Origin: Galbula dea
Lineage: Eukaryota; Chordata; Aves; Piciformes; Galbulidae
Assembly: GCA_013399015.1 (NCBI GenBank)
Contig: VWZX01005763.1
Span: forward strand, 1,054,001 to 1,118,000
Length of the DNA: 64,000 nt
Direction: 5' to 3'
Shown here: piece by piece, positions 1-14,300 of the stretch
Layout of the letters: each line of letters begins with the position of its first letter
Numbering within the stretch: position 1 is the stretch's first letter
Notes under the pieces: generated by a model
What the model saw: the letters and a program-made list of their open reading frames with translations, nothing else
The model's database searches: none
Told to the model about the DNA's origin: nothing
Program-made: the position numbers and the translations under genes

Positions 1-2851
1 ACCCCCTTCCAGTCAAGGATTTGCTTTGGACCATCCTGTATGAGACACAAACCTTCATTATGAACTTTGAATACTTGCCCAGCACCAAGAAGGGTAAGGA
101 CAGGGCAGAAATGGGTAGCAAGGAGTCCAGCTGAGAAGCACCTGCAATGCAATTGCTATCTCCTGATCCTGCACTGGTAGTGGTGTTACCAACATGCAAT
201 GGTCTGCTCACAGGGCACAGCTGATTGCAGTGAGGCATGAAATAATGAGGGAAAACTGCACAAAAAAATAACTAACCCAAAAGCATGAAATAAAAGAGAC
301 TGCTGTCCTCTTCTTCTGTCTTTGCCTTGGTGTCCAATTAAATGCCATACACCTCTTTAGCTTGGAGTTAGGACAGCAAGAGGAAAGAACATCTGAATTT
401 CTGGCACTGATGGGGTGGAACTGAGCAACTTTTGCCTTGAAAGTAGGATATATGATGAATATACAAAAGTAGCTCCTTGGAGAGCTCATGAGTCAGGCAG
501 CAGTGCTGCTCTTCTACATTTAGAGGTCACTAAGCCAGAATTTGTTCTATGAGTACACATGTGCATATTTTCCATTTATTCCTATGGCTCAGATCAAAGC
601 TAATCAATGTTGGAGGTAATAAGAACAGTGTTAGATTCTAGCAGTTAAGTAGTTCATTAGTTTGCCCTTGTGGATTTGATTTATAAATCCATATAGCAAA
701 ATGCCCTCAGCCCAGCACATTCCTTTCCTCTACTGCATAGCTAGGAGGGCAATTTAATGAAAAGCAGAGCTGACTTTGCATGACTTGCACATTACATGCT
801 TTGATTTTCTTGGCTCTGCTGAGACATAACCTTCTGCTCAGTCACAGCCTAAAACCATCATTTTAACAAGTTCAACTCTACATTTTTTTTTCACTGTTGA
901 AGTTACTGGAGGTCACAGAGAACATCTATGGACTAACAAGCATCTCAAGGTACCACACTCAGCAGGGGCTGAGGCAGTGACTCAGGCTTTTAAGGGGGCA
1001 GAGGGTCCAGCCCTCCCTGAGCTCCATGCTAGCAGTGCTTGAGCTAGGACTGAACCTACACAGGCAGAAGTGCAGACACACTCTTGGAGACTGTCTCATT
1101 CTTCTGCTGACAGGCACATGTCTCAGCTACAGCTCAGTAATGAAAGGATGATACAGCTGCAGGGCAAACCAAAGCCACACAGGTGGCTCCAGCCCCAGGG
1201 TAAACCTCTAATATTGTGTCCATTCATTGTCAGAAATCCTGTTGCCTTACTATAAAACAGTACCACTGCTGGCCAGACAGAATGGCCCAAGGTGTTGGAT
1301 CTTGGAACATGCACAATGGAAATGGGTTCAGTTAGACTACCAAATCATGCATTGTTTTTCCAAATGCATGTATTGTGAGGAGAAAAGGTGATTTTTTTTT
1401 TTTTTTCCTAGGGCCTGGAGCTGCTTGGATTATTCTGCCACTCATCCAGAGCATCAAAGAGTTTCTGCTTGTCCAAAGATCACCTCTGGATCAACACTTT
1501 TCCATCCAGATAAAGTGAGTCCTGGAGACAGTTGGGATAGCAGAAAACTCCTCAGCTCACCTGAGAGCTGCTTGCTTACTTTTGAGAGAAAGTGAGTGTA
1601 ACCATTGATATATCACAGTTTCAGAAGGAAGAAGTCACCTAGCTTCTCTTTCTGGATTAATTTTCAGACCCTGTTTCATATGAAATGACAATCATTTTCT
1701 ATGTTTCACTTTGTGGGAACAGGTACCTTATTTGGTATTTTTTAGTAGTTAGGGTATATTTGTACTTCACATTTGAGAGACTGTTATAAACTCTGTAGTT
1801 CTGACAATTATAGCCAGAGAGAGTATTGAGACTGACATTTCCAAGTAATTAAATTATAAGGTTACAGTTATTAAAAATGTATCTGAAAGGACATAATGTT
1901 CAGCTCAGCCCTGGGAACCTGTGTCTAAACCCACCTCAAACACCATCATTTGTTTGTTCAGCAGTTTAATCCCAGCCTCTATAAAATCATGCTGCCAAGA
2001 AGTGCTAGTACTGTGAATGGGCATTGCACTCTGAGAAACATAAAAACAGGCTTTATGCCCTCATTTCCATTTCTGAGAGAGGCTACTGACCCATCTTTTC
2101 CACTGTAAAATACCACTGTGTGGTATCCTAAGCAAACCTCCAAAACAGGTAAATCCTCATCTACATTCAGAAATAAGATGTTTACTTTATCCACCAAAAA
2201 CCATGCTCCTTATCATCTGTCTAAGTGCTCTCTAAGGCAGCATAGTCCTATCACTGACTACCCCTGGTCAATAATAGCTGACCCTCAGCCCTCTCCTGAA
2301 TGAATGTCCACTGGATTCTGAAGGAAACACTTTGATATGTTTCTCACACAGAGCTGATGAGAACAGTTTGCAGATCTTCAAATGAAAACTTACTTTTGGT
2401 ACATGTTTGCCTTCCAGAAGAAGTTTGTTTCTCAGTTTTCAAGTAAATCTTCTTAACAACTGAAGTGCTCTGTCTTTGTAAAACAACCCTTATTCTAACC
2501 CCAGTTTTCTGGGGTAGGTAGAAGGCTAAAATCAGTTTATTAGCTCAAATAAGTTCGCAGAACCTCCTATATGCCAATGTGCCAGTATAAAATCTGCTAT
2601 GAGCAAGAGGAGCACAAACTCTTCTGAGGTTTGCTGGTTTTCCTCCCAGTGCTGCAGCTAGCTGTGCTTTGTGGAAGGAACACTTGAAAACACGACTTGA
2701 AGGCAACGTGACGGTTCAGAAGATGAAAGCCCAACCCAGCTCCCTCCCAAACCCACTTTAAACCCAAACAGCTTCCAAGAGCGGAAAAAGAAAGCAGTGT
2801 AGGTGAGGGAAAGCAGCAGGACAGAGGAGAGAGCCTTCCCAATTGCACTAC
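1..2851 (-). other. SLIT3: SLIT3 intron 3' of the D4 cap exon (partial)
   Basis: No EGF-like exon or other coding segment was found on either strand. A 16-base T run lies at 1392-1407. The rest is AT-rich unique sequence with no feature I can name. Confidence 0.8.
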
Positions 2852-3015
2852 CTTTGCACTGGAAGTGGTGAGCAGGGGTGGTGAGGAGCAGCCTGTCCAC
2901 CATGGCGTCAGGCCCGCTGCAGCGCGCGATGCCCGGCTCTTTGTAGCCTGCCTTCACCCACTCGGAGAGCCAGCGGAGGTTGCAGTCGCAGTGCAGAGGG
3001 TTGGTACCCAGAGCC
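2852..3015 (-). CDS. SLIT3: SLIT3 exon: C-terminal cap (LRRCT) of LRR domain 4
   Basis: This 164-bp exon encodes ALGTNPLHCDCNLRWLSEWV, KAGYKEPGIARCSGPDAMVD and RLLLTTPAHHFQCK, with the cap cysteine pattern. NPLHCDC, WVKAGYKEP and the TTP-H-FQCK ending fit SLIT3; SLIT2 has LYCDC, KSEYKEP and SKKFTCQ as I recall. The acceptor is CCCACCAG. The donor is AAAG|GTAGTG, weaker than the GTAAGT at most other exons here. The exon is GC- and CpG-rich. The next exon should begin the linker to EGF repeat 1 and is not within the remaining 2.85 kb. Confidence 0.96.
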
Positions 3016-6000
3016 CTGGTGGGGTGAAACAATTAGCAGCTATTTCGGCTTGCAAGAGAAGGTAACAGCCCTCAGCCTGTTGAGGCACCTAACCCATAGC
3101 CCTTCAGGAATGCTTCACTTCAAAATTCTTTACTCATTCCTAAAAATAATTCCTTATTAATTCTCAATATTAATTGTTTATTAATGACATAGTGAAATCG
3201 AGTGCACCCTCAGCAAGTTTGAAGATGACAGAAGCTGAGTGGTGCAGTTGACACACTAGAAGGACAGGATCCATCCACAGGGACATGGACAAACTTGAAA
3301 AGTGGGCCCATGAGAACCATATGAGGTTCATCAAGTCCAAGTTAAGGTCCTGCTCCTGGACTGAGGCACTCCTAGACGTGAGTACGGTCTAGGAGATGAA
3401 GTCATTGAGAGCAGCCCTGCAGAGAAGGACTTGGGGGTCATGGTGGATGAACAGCTGGAGATGAGCCAGCAGTGTGCACTTGCAGCCCAGAGAGCCAACT
3501 GTATCCTGGGCTGCATCAGGAGAGGCATGACCAGCAGGTCTAGGGAGGTGATTCTGCCTCTACTCTGCCCTCATGAGACCCCACCTGGAGAACTGTATCC
3601 AGTTCTGGGGCCCTCAGCATAAGAAAGATGTGGGCTTTTTAGAGTGGGTCCAGAGGAGACCATGAAGATGATCAGAGGGCTGGAGAACCTCTCCTGTGAG
3701 TACAGGCTGAGAGAGTTGGGATTGTTCAGCCTGGGAAAGGCTTTGGTGGGACCTTATAGCAGCCTTCCAGTGAGGAGAGAGACTTTACCTGGGTGGAAAG
3801 CAATAGGACTTGGGGCAGAAGCTTCAAACGGAAGAAGGAAAGATTTAAATTGGCTGTTAGGAATAAATTCTTTACTCAGAGTGTGGTGAGACATTGGAGC
3901 AGGTTGCCCAGAGAGGCTGTGGCTGACTCATCCTGGCTGTGTTCAGGGCCCTGGGCAACCTGGTCTAGTGGGTGGCATCCTGCCCATGGCAGGGTGTTTG
4001 GAGCTAGATGATTTTAGAGTCCCTTCCAAACCAAACCATTCTAATGTGGGAAAAATCTTCTGAGTATTCAGGAAGGAAGTCTAGAGCTTTATCTCCTCCA
4101 TTATTCCCACACTTTTTCTTTCTTCCCATCATTACTTAGGGAAGATGTGTAAACACCTAACAGCAAAACACTTTTTCAAACAACTGTGCTTGGGCAATGT
4201 CACCAGACATACTGCTTTCATCAGATTTATCACATTGGTTTCTTTTCTGTAAGTCCTTGGCCTCCATGAGCATATTCTAACAATGATTTGTGTAATTTAG
4301 TTGGGATCTGATGAATTATGTTGACACCTCCTCACTGGATGGTACACGCACCCAGAGGACAGCCCTGTGTTCAGAACTGCAGCCCAGCATCCACTAACTT
4401 TGTTTATGGCTCTGAAAACACATTTGCTGGTTAACCCAGCCCTTGGGTTAGGACAGATGGTCGAAGGAGATGCATTGACATAGTGTCACTGTAACTCACA
4501 GAAACTTTCAGAAGTTGTTTAGAAACAATTTAGTTTTGAAAGTGTGAAGAAATGCATGTTGGAAGTCTGAATTTCTTTTGCTGAAAGTAAATGTAAAGCC
4601 TTAGCTGTTCAACACCTGAATTGCCCAGGGAAGAAAAGTAACTAAATTAAGATTAGCACAGGGAAGAGACACCAAAGAAACCAATCATTCAAATTGGCCT
4701 TTAGAGTTCACTGCTTCTGCACATGTTATCAAATGCTTTTAAGATAGTATTTGAAACTCCAGCTGCTTTCAAATAAAAACATATCAGGATGCTAAGATAG
4801 AAACCTTGGGAAATTTGTTGATACTTTTCCATTGGAGTGACTAATGAACACACTGTGCCCTAGACAGATTCATAATGAGAGTTCAGAGGTTCAAGCCCTG
4901 TCTGGGGCTCATTTATCAAAATTAAATGTGTACTGCAGCACAGTCTTAAAAAATATCCATCCATTCCTTCTGGAAATCCATTGCTTACAATGAAAAAAAA
5001 AACCTACTGGGTTGACTTTTTGACCCTGTAACTGTGATCAACTGGCTCACTTGTCCAAGGTCAAGCAAAATGCAGCAATGAAAGCTGGACTGAGAAATTA
5101 ACTTCAGCATGGAGCAACTGCCATACACAACATGGGAGTGGGAGGACAACGGAAGGCTAGTTACTGTGTTAATTAATCTTTCTAAGCTACATTAGAAACA
5201 AACCTGCTCTACAGGCACTAGACAATAACATTGTACAACTGCAGAAATTCTAACACCTATCTTCCTGTCTGTAGTACTTTTGTCTGTAGTACTGATGTTG
5301 GGTTTTCCCTTCATTTCTAGGAACTATAGTGAATTCCTGTACTTTCATTCGTGGGTTCTAACATACTCTATTTCTTTGCCCATAGTAGCAAAACACTTCC
5401 AGAAGGTAAAAATATCTTGTGCTATAATGAAATACCACCAGCAGCATCTTCAAAATGTTGTGCAGATATTTCTGTTCTGACCCATTGTTTGTTTTCTTTG
5501 AGGTAATTTAGAATAAAGGCAATTAAAATACCTCTAGCCATGACAATGGGGAGAAACACAGGAGAGGACAGGTTATTTTGATAGCTAGCTAACATAAATC
5601 TGAGTAAAGATGAGATGATCCCATGGGTTTAGGAATCTGAGCTGTTTATCAAAACCATGTCTGACAGCACTACCTGCTGCACACAGCATCCATTACCAAG
5701 GTTTGCTTTGTGCAGTCTCTGGGGTGCTGAGGGGTCAGGTCCTGTGTGGGCAGCATTCGGGAAGCTGAGTCAGATACAGAGTTGTGTGTATCAGTGAATG
5801 TGAGGACAGCAAAGGCAGGGACTGACCTAACTGAGAAGGTCTGGGTTCTACCCTGATGGATTTTGGGTTCTTTTAAAGAATTAATACACATGATCCTTCA
5901 GTAGTGCTCAAACATATTTATCGTTGCCCTGGGCTACACAAATTAGTAAAGTCATGGCTTAAATAGATGATTCTATGGTTCAAGTAAATAAAGTAATAAA

Positions 6001-8298
6001 TAGTAAAGAAACCCCAGTGAATGTACACTATTTACAAACCTTCCTCTACATAGTTTTCTGTAACAGTTACATTACAACAACATGATATTGACAATGTAAA
6101 GGAAATTGGGTGATTTTTTTCTTGTAGGCTTTGAACAGCTGTGGCAAGAGGGACTGAAGTATCCAGACCTCAGTTTTGTTCTCTCAACTATAGACCAATT
6201 TAAAGCTATTCCAAAAGACTGACTAAAACCAAGAGTTTTGTCTATCCTACACAAAGGTTTCTTTGCAATTCTAAAGGTTCATTTGATGCTCTCCCTCTTC
6301 CCCCAACCCCAGCCCTGGTGCTGCTCCTCCTGCTCAACACCTTGGCAGCCAGTTTTCTCCAGCCATACCTGTTCTACAATTAGCCATACTGGTTGCAAAC
6401 TGAACAGGAAATTTTCTTCTCTCTTGCATTCTGAGTTTGAGGAGTAACAACCCTTTGTATCATTTTCAAAACCATTCCAAGTGTGTCTTTTGTTCTTGAA
6501 GGTCTATATATCAGGAGGAGCTCAAAATGGGTTCATTTTCAATTAGGTATGACTTCGTATGGCAGCTTTTTCTGGCATGTGAAGAGCAAAACCATTGTGG
6601 CTGCTGAAAGTTTCAGAATCCTCTTTAAGAAACTGGAGAGCATAACTGCACTGTAAAATTCAATTGTTCAGCTGTGCAAATTATACCCTAGACAGGTCTT
6701 ATTTATTTTATGGATCCTATTTATTACTGTTCAGTTGAGCTTCGTGTATTTTACATTTCTGGCAGCACATATATCTAAACAGATAGACTGCAGTGATTGT
6801 GTTGGGCCAAAGGGGTTTTTATCACTCCCTAAGGTGAATGGTTTACCCAGGAAAACTGTATCTGTGCTTCATTTAAAGCAAACCCTGAGGAAAATCCAAA
6901 CAAATGGGGCATGATATGTTTATCTCCTGAGTTCTAAAAATACCCTCAGAAGCCAGATTCCCAGTATGGAAGGTGTCACTGCTCTCCCAAAAGGAGGTGC
7001 AGGCCTTCAGCTCACTCAGATTTTTATTTCACAGCAACATACAAAATGACTTGACTATCCTAGGAACCTGAAGAAGAAAGACATTTTGGGCCAAATTCCT
7101 ATTTTCTTTGACTTGCATAGCAAGATGTAAGCTTGAAAGAGAGAAGGTTATTTCTCAGCTGAAGCTGCAGTTGCCTAAGGTGCTCACATATGATTTCTGT
7201 CCCTACTAATCTGAGACCTCTTTAATTCGTCTTCTCTGGCCAGAGAGAAATTGAGACAGAAAGCTGAGACAGAGAAATAAGCAGTCCAAGGATATATTTG
7301 CTAGCCAGAAAATACACTAATATCAAGTGAACCTTGGTTCTGGAGAGCATGGTTAAGGTAGCAAAGAGAGAAACAGATATAAAAATGAACACATATCTGT
7401 GTAAGTCTTGAGGTGTGCATACATCAACAACGACTCACGCGCACGAGGGCAGCATCAGAGCAGAAAACATCTGCATCAGCTTGTGACAGCTTGTCACCTC
7501 ACAACATGGCCAAGACACACCCAAACCTCTGAGGGAGGAGAGTAATCAAATTTCCTATGCAGAATGACTTTTCCTTTACATCTCTTGTCCAATCATGTGA
7601 ACTATCCAAAATTATCTCCGTGACAAAATATTTTCCCTTCGCTCTCTTGGCCCCATTACACCTCAGGTTTATTCTGTGACACTTGCAGCTATTTGTTTGT
7701 ACAGTTCTTTCAGCAGCTGAACTGCATTGAAAAAATATCCTGGACCTCCACCAATATCAATACAATAGTAATTCTCTGAAATATCTGAAACATCTAACAT
7801 TTTTTGCAAATTAGGGCATGAAGGATTAATGCTGTGAAAGGACCAATTTCCATGTGATTATGGATCTATCTGAAGCAGTGATTCATCAACAAGTTCATAT
7901 GCTGACAACACTGCAGTATGCAAAACATATGACACTTATTAAGCAAAGAATTCACATTTGCTTAATATTTGCTCTTTGTGGGAGGTTTCCTGTCTCACTC
8001 TCAGACCATAACACACTCTGCATTTCACACAGACAACGCTGAAAGAAACCCTTAAACACCGAGCCCACAGAAGAGGGAACTGTCACAGTTGCTCATTTGC
8101 TTTTTCCTTAGGAAAATATTTTGGTAACTAATAACAACAGGTTCCAGGATTCTTTTCTTTCCTTTGAACAGATGCACTAGGAATATCCAGAGCAGGACAA
8201 ACAGAAAAGTTCTACAGTCTGAACTTTGGAATAATATGTTCTGGTTTATAAAGCTGAAACTGTCCCTCAAAGAGTTGAACCCAGAGAGAGGTACTTAC
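3016..8298 (-). other. SLIT3: SLIT3 intron within D4 (5.3 kb)
   Basis: Bounded by CT|GTAAGT at 8298 and CACCAG at 3016. It holds one long CR1 fragment (3195-4044). The remainder, 4045-8298, is AT-rich with no recognisable gene or repeat. Confidence 0.85.
3195..4044 (+). repeat. CR1 LINE fragment, 3' end with reverse-transcriptase remnant
   Basis: About 850 bp matches the 3' part of avian CR1 in sense orientation. It contains the SKFEDD segment, a degraded form of the FADD catalytic box of the reverse transcriptase, near 3213. It continues through the GGTCATGGTGGATGAACAGC region, GTGAGACATTGGAGCAGGTT and the terminal GATGATTTTAGAGTCCCTTC / AAACCATTCTA. Several indels and stops show it is dead. 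It is opposite in strand to SLIT3. Confidence 0.92.
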
Positions 8299-8370
8299 AG
8301 ATGGGACAGGGAGACCAGGTCGTTGAAAGATCCTTCAGGAACACTGGAAATATCATTTCCATGGAGTGTC
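8299..8370 (-). CDS. SLIT3: SLIT3 exon: fourth leucine-rich repeat of domain 4
   Basis: This 72-bp exon encodes TLHGNDISSVPEGSFNDLVS followed by LSH, a single repeat in which LHGNDIS is typical of SLIT D4. The acceptor is CCCTCTTCTAG and the donor CT|GTAAGT. One leading base completes Leu, and CT plus G makes Leu with the next exon. Phase fits the D4 cap exon at 2852-3015. Confidence 0.95.
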
Positions 8371-11300
8371 CTAGAAGAGGGAGAAAGAGGAAGGTATCAA
8401 ACCACAGTGTTTTGTCTGCTCCAACCCAGGGAAGGAATTGGTGCTTCTGGAGAGTTTTTACAAGCTTCACAAGTCCTAAGCTTCCATGCTTTATTACTTC
8501 TGCTTCTAGATGTTGGCATTTAAAATAATGAAACAATTGGACTTGCTGGTGACTAATGTTTTACATTAGAAAGGTGACATACTATTTATGCTATTAAAAG
8601 TGTATTGATGGGAAGCAGACCCTCACATACAGACCTGCACTCTTTTATAGAATCCCATTAGGCAGAGGCACAGAAAAAACAGAAGAGGGAAAATAGGAAC
8701 TGTGAAAGTTAAATTAAATATTGACTTCAGAGACAACCTAGGAGAGAACAAGGGTCCAGGAGGGCAAACATAGCTGCACTTTCACATTCTAGTTTCCCAT
8801 TCTTAAAGTAGGAAATACCTTTCTGTGGGGTACTTTTAACAATGTGTTTGACAAATACATTCATGCTACCAGGGAAAATAGCTGAAATTAGTTGTTTTGG
8901 GGGCATTACTTCCCCTGCACAAAGAAACTAACATTTTTCTAGCAGGATTTTCAGGATCCTTGTGAAAGGGATCTCCACTGCTGCTAGGCCAATGTAAGCA
9001 GCCACTTTATTTTCTAAGAAATGTATTTATGTGTGTGCTACATAGACAAGCATAAATAGATTTTTCTTGCAGCTTGTAAAGCCACAATGCTGAGATTGAA
9101 AGTGGCAAACACAAGAGTAAAAGTCATTATTTGGGATTATTTGTGGTTTGCACTGCAATTGCAACTGAAAGCCTTGCTACAGAGCAGGGCACCACCACTA
9201 GAGGCTGGGACAGACAAACAGAGCAAGAGCTTTTCTAGCTGCACCGAGGCTACAATCAGACAGGAAAACATGCAGCAACAAATGAGTGTGCAGAAGGGCA
9301 CAGGATGACAACTGCATAAAGACTACCTAGAAAATGCACCAGAGAGGATAAACAGTCTTATTTTATTCATAAATAAAATCAGCTACTTGGCTCCTGCCTC
9401 CTCTGCCTCACTAGGTTATTACCTGGCAAAAAGTAGCACAGAGAAAAGTGTTTTTATAGTTGATCCTAACTTCTCTAGTTTGCATGTCACTGATTACCAG
9501 TTTCCTCCTTCACACAGTAATAAACAGAAGTCATAAGGAGCCAACAGGAGTTGATCCTGCTGGACCTTGCAGACATTTCTCCAACAAAAGTTGGTAGAAA
9601 ACTTGCAAAGCAAAAGGACATCAATATTTTAAAACCAGATTTTCTTTTGCACTTCTCCCCTGAGCTGGTTCAGTTATAGCAAACTGCTCTATTCTTTATG
9701 TCCTCTTTCCCAGATCCAGGAATTACTGTCAGTGCTCCAGAGGTGGCAGGGGAGGGTGGAAAAGAGAAACCTGCTGTGTGTCAGTTTTGCAGCAGCCTTT
9801 CCCCTCGAGTCATTTACTTTCTAATTTACCTGGTGATTTGTGGGACACAGCAATCACATCTTAGTTTTTATTTCTGTGACTCTACAGAGTCTTGCACTGG
9901 TGCACATGGAGTTTAGTTAAACCAAATGTCTGGGCCCATGGAAACACACAACAGCCCCAGGTGGAAATAAAAGCATCTCTTTTTGCATCCTTTCTTCCCT
10001 GACACCTCTGAGCTTCACCACAATTTACACAATGCCTTGTAACTCTTAGGAATTCTGCCTTCCACCAGCACACACAGGGAGCAAGGAAAGGCAAACCCAC
10101 CAGGGGCAGACACACCCTGTCTTGAGCCTGGGTCCCACCATGGGGCTGGGAACTAGGTGAGCACAAGCAATGTTACCACCATCCCATTTCAGAGCTGCTC
10201 ACTGCAGCTGCAGTTTCTATCCTACTGCACTGCAAAGACTTCTACAGAGCATGAAACCACAAAACCTACAGCAGAGCTGTCCTGCTGGCATCTCTCTCCA
10301 GCTCTTGATGCCACTATACCCAAAACTTCCTCTTCCAGCATCCTGATTCTGAAATTTGCTTTTAAGCATACCTAGGTTTTGGCTATCAATAAGAACAGTT
10401 GGCATATTTAAGAATGGATCTCCAAGCAATTAATCCAACCAGGAACAGGAAGGATATGAGCTCCCACACAGTAACTCCAGATAAAGCACACTCACTAACT
10501 CTATACAGAATGACCAAGTGACTGAGACATACCCAAGAGCTATTAAATAATGGGTATTTTTGTTGGTAAGAAGATGCAAGATCAGCCCTGGTTGACAACT
10601 CCTCATCAGAATGTTCCCTCCCTCAATGAAATGAGCACACTTAAATAAGCAGCCACTCACAATGAACTTGTATTCTGATCTTTCAAGCTGCTTAAAGATG
10701 AGCAGGGCAATTCTCTGTGAACAGGCAGCACAACTTATATTTATCTTTAGGTCCTATCAGTTGTGTTTACTCTGTGATGGGATGTATTTGCTTTCCTAGA
10801 TGTCTTGGAAATACCCTCCAGGAGAAGCTGAGGAATGACAAAGCCATTGATCTGTAAGAAGGTAAACTCATCAGAAGTACAAACCCAGCTGGAATTCATG
10901 GTTTGACTACATATCTCCAGACACTGAGGTATGTTTCAGGGATGTAAACCCTACCTTTCAATCATAAGAATAAAAACCATCACCACACAAGCAGATAAAG
11001 TGAAAGGGTTAAATGGTACAAAATGTAAAACCCACAATAATAGTGTTGAGTGCAACAAGATCTTTTTCTTTTTGGATCAACAACAGGAAGACATTTAAAT
11101 ACCAGAAATCCTTGTAAGAAATGGCCAAATTAAACCTTAAACATTTGGACAGTTAAAGCTGTGTGTTCTTCCTTTAAAGCACAGCCTATAGGCATCCTAT
11201 TGTATAGGTTTAAGGTGCTGTGGATCTCCTCTCAGATCACACAGTAACAAAACACCTGAATTCTTGAAATAAAAGCTTTCTTCAAGGTATAATCTCACTA

Positions 11301-14300
11301 AATGATTACTTTGTCTTCAGGTAAGGAAATGAACTGAAGATAACCTTCAGGGCTTTTATTGTTGTTGTTGTTTTCTTTTAGGAACTGTTGCCAAGTCCTG
11401 CCTCCTAGCCCACTGTCTCATAAGGGAGGGTTACATCAAGGGAATGCTTTTTTGGTAAGCAATGATCTACCTTATGAAGACAAAACTGTGGCTAATGGCT
11501 TCCCTGAGCTTACAGAGCTACATCCCATCAAGGGTCAACACCTACAATGAACTAAATGCCAAAGCCTGCAGGAAGCAATACAGCTGAGGTGTCAGAGGAA
11601 GTGGAAGCCACAGTGTCACTGGCTCAACACTCATGACAACAGCCCCTTGTACAGATTATAATACTTGTGTTAGGTTAAATCAGTGCAACATCCAATAATG
11701 AAAGCATGTTGCAAAAGTTCATTCCAAGGTTGTGCCTGAAGAGCATTAGTGGTAGTTTTATCATCACACATACTGCTGTGTTTGTATGAGCTTTGAACTG
11801 CAGTAAACATCCATCAGTTTTCAGTAAAACTAGAATATCTCATGTTGAATATGTAGAATATTCTGTAGCTCATTTTATCTGTTTTCTTTTTATTGTCCTC
11901 TCCCCATAAATACAACATGGAAAACTGCCTAGTGATCTGAGAGAGTATTTTCAGTTCTGGACTTTGCCTCTTAATTAAATCACTGTCATATTGTCACAGG
12001 AGAAAAATAATCTTAGAGAGTTCAAATATTTGTAATTACTTTGTCTCCTCTCACCTTTTAAAATCTGCTGACATTTAGCTTCTAAAAAGACTAGCTTTGG
12101 GCAAAACCAAAACAAAACCCAAGCCCCCATTTTTCACATCCTGCTATTGACTTTTGCTCCTTCCAAAAGTCCTTACAGCTCCCTGTTGAAATTGCTCCCC
12201 AGCATGCTTTGGCTGCTATTCTGGAGGAGCCACATGAAGACTGCAGATTAAACACTGCTATCTATTCAGGCTTACACATAAACATCTTGGCTGCAGTGTT
12301 CTCAATTGGGCTTGTGCTGAAAAGTGTAAGAGGGAGAGAGGACAGAACCAGAGAGCTGTCAAAGATCTTCACCATACCTCTATGAATATTCTGATTTTCA
12401 AATATATATTTATTGACCATAGGGAAGGAAAAAGTATAGAAAACAAGGAATTTGAAAGACAAGGAGGCCCACATGAGAAGTGTCTGGACACACAGCCAAA
12501 GGTAATGAGATCTCTATATTCTTTACAGAAAAGAAAAGAAATGTGGAAATTGTTTTGCTGATGTTTTCTCTTTTAAATCCACCTGAGAATATGGATAATA
12601 AATAGCTGACAATAATAGATTGCACACTGTCACTCTAAAGCCATTTTCTCTCTGGAGAATTGATTTTTAATACAACATAGATGACACATGGCAAAAGTTG
12701 TAGCTGATACCAGAGTTTCGTAGGCCATAATAAATCAAATCAATCTGGAGGCTCCCCAATGCATGGAGCAGAGGCAGAGATTCTCATTTAGGCTTCCTTT
12801 CACTCTTCTTTCAAGGAGGAAGATATTTTTCCCACTTGATTAGCAGATCTTTTTAAAAAGCCAAAAGATAAGAGCTGTTATTGAAATATTGCCCTTTGTT
12901 TCTGTCCATACGTGGCCTGCACAAACAGGAGTAGCTGTTGGAAAGAGTGAGGCACAGCATATCCACACTGGAATTCAGGGCAGAGCATCCCAAACTAGCT
13001 GTAATCAAGCTAGCTTGCCTATCAGGAGCAGGCCAGAAGACAGCCCCATGTGGAATATTTTATTTGGCCAGGAAACAGAATATATTCATCTGTGGCTGAA
13101 TGTCAGGACTCATGTAACAGCTCAAATGTGACCATCCCAGTGTGCCAGAAATCAGAGTCCCAAGCCAAACTTCAAACAACAAAGCCAAGCCACGTACCTT
13201 TCTTGCTTTTACTAATGAAAACTGGGAATCTAAAGCTGTCTGCTAAGTTAGGAGGTTGAAACCTAGGTATCTATTCTACCCCTGCAACCAGAGCAAAAGA
13301 GCTTGGCCAACCAGCCAAACTTTACTGCTCCCACAGTTGCAGTGCTGCCCAAGTTGACAGCTTAACTCCACACCTGGGGAGCCAGTGCACAGCAACCACT
13401 GCTCTTCAAACTCACAAGGACTTCTTCATGTGAATGACATCTAACTTAAAAATCAATAAATAAATCAGAAAATGCTAATGCAAAGTTTCAAAGCACACAG
13501 ACATTTTCTTTACCTTCTCTCTCCTGATCTTCTAGTGTTCCAAGCCCTCCTTCAGTACAGTCAGTCTCATCACAGATAAGCTCTTTTATTTATTTGCTTT
13601 CAGTTGACTGTGCAAGTACTGATGACCCTCTTGTGCTGATGGGCCATGGGGAGGAAGGGGGCTTTCCTCCACCTTTTCCTGACACATATCCACAAAAACA
13701 ACTGAGCAACCCCAGCTCAGGGTTTGTTTCTGCTCAGGCAGATGGGGAGGGAGAGACAGACAACGTGAGACTGAAGCAAGAGTCCATCCAGCAGATGCTG
13801 AAGAAAAGCTGGTGGGAGAGGTCTTCCTGCTGCAAGGGACAGGCCCACCACCCCCACTCTGAGATGATATGAAGAAGATGGCTTTCAGATGAGATTGTAA
13901 GGAAGTTGTTCAATCCAGAAAGCTGCTGAAAGCAGCTACACTGGAAAGAAAGAGTGCAGAAAAGGATCTCCAAAGCAAGAAACAACACATGGGCATCTCT
14001 GAGCATGCCACAGTCAACACCAGGTGAAATTTCATTCACAACTTAAAAACATTTCATACAGGCTTCTCAGTATTCCTAGCACCCAGCCACTGGCTTGACT
14101 TACTGATTGTTTGAGTGTGGGGACTTCTAACTTCCCTTCAGATTGCCTTATTTTATGTAAAAACATGCCTGAAGAAATCTAAATTCATAGAAAATATTCT
14201 AAAACTGCACAAGTTTTCAGTAAAGACATTCTGGCTGAAGCACCCAATAGAAACTCTAAAACACCATCAAGATTTTACAAAGAGAAAAGTCCTTTCCTGT

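Noticed and set aside
1..2851. Search for the first EGF-linker exon of SLIT3
   Set aside because: No segment on the minus strand encodes the expected linker or EGF cysteines; it must lie beyond the window.
3431..4011. Open frames in the CR1 fragment
   Set aside because: They are decayed pieces of the LINE 3' region, not host genes.
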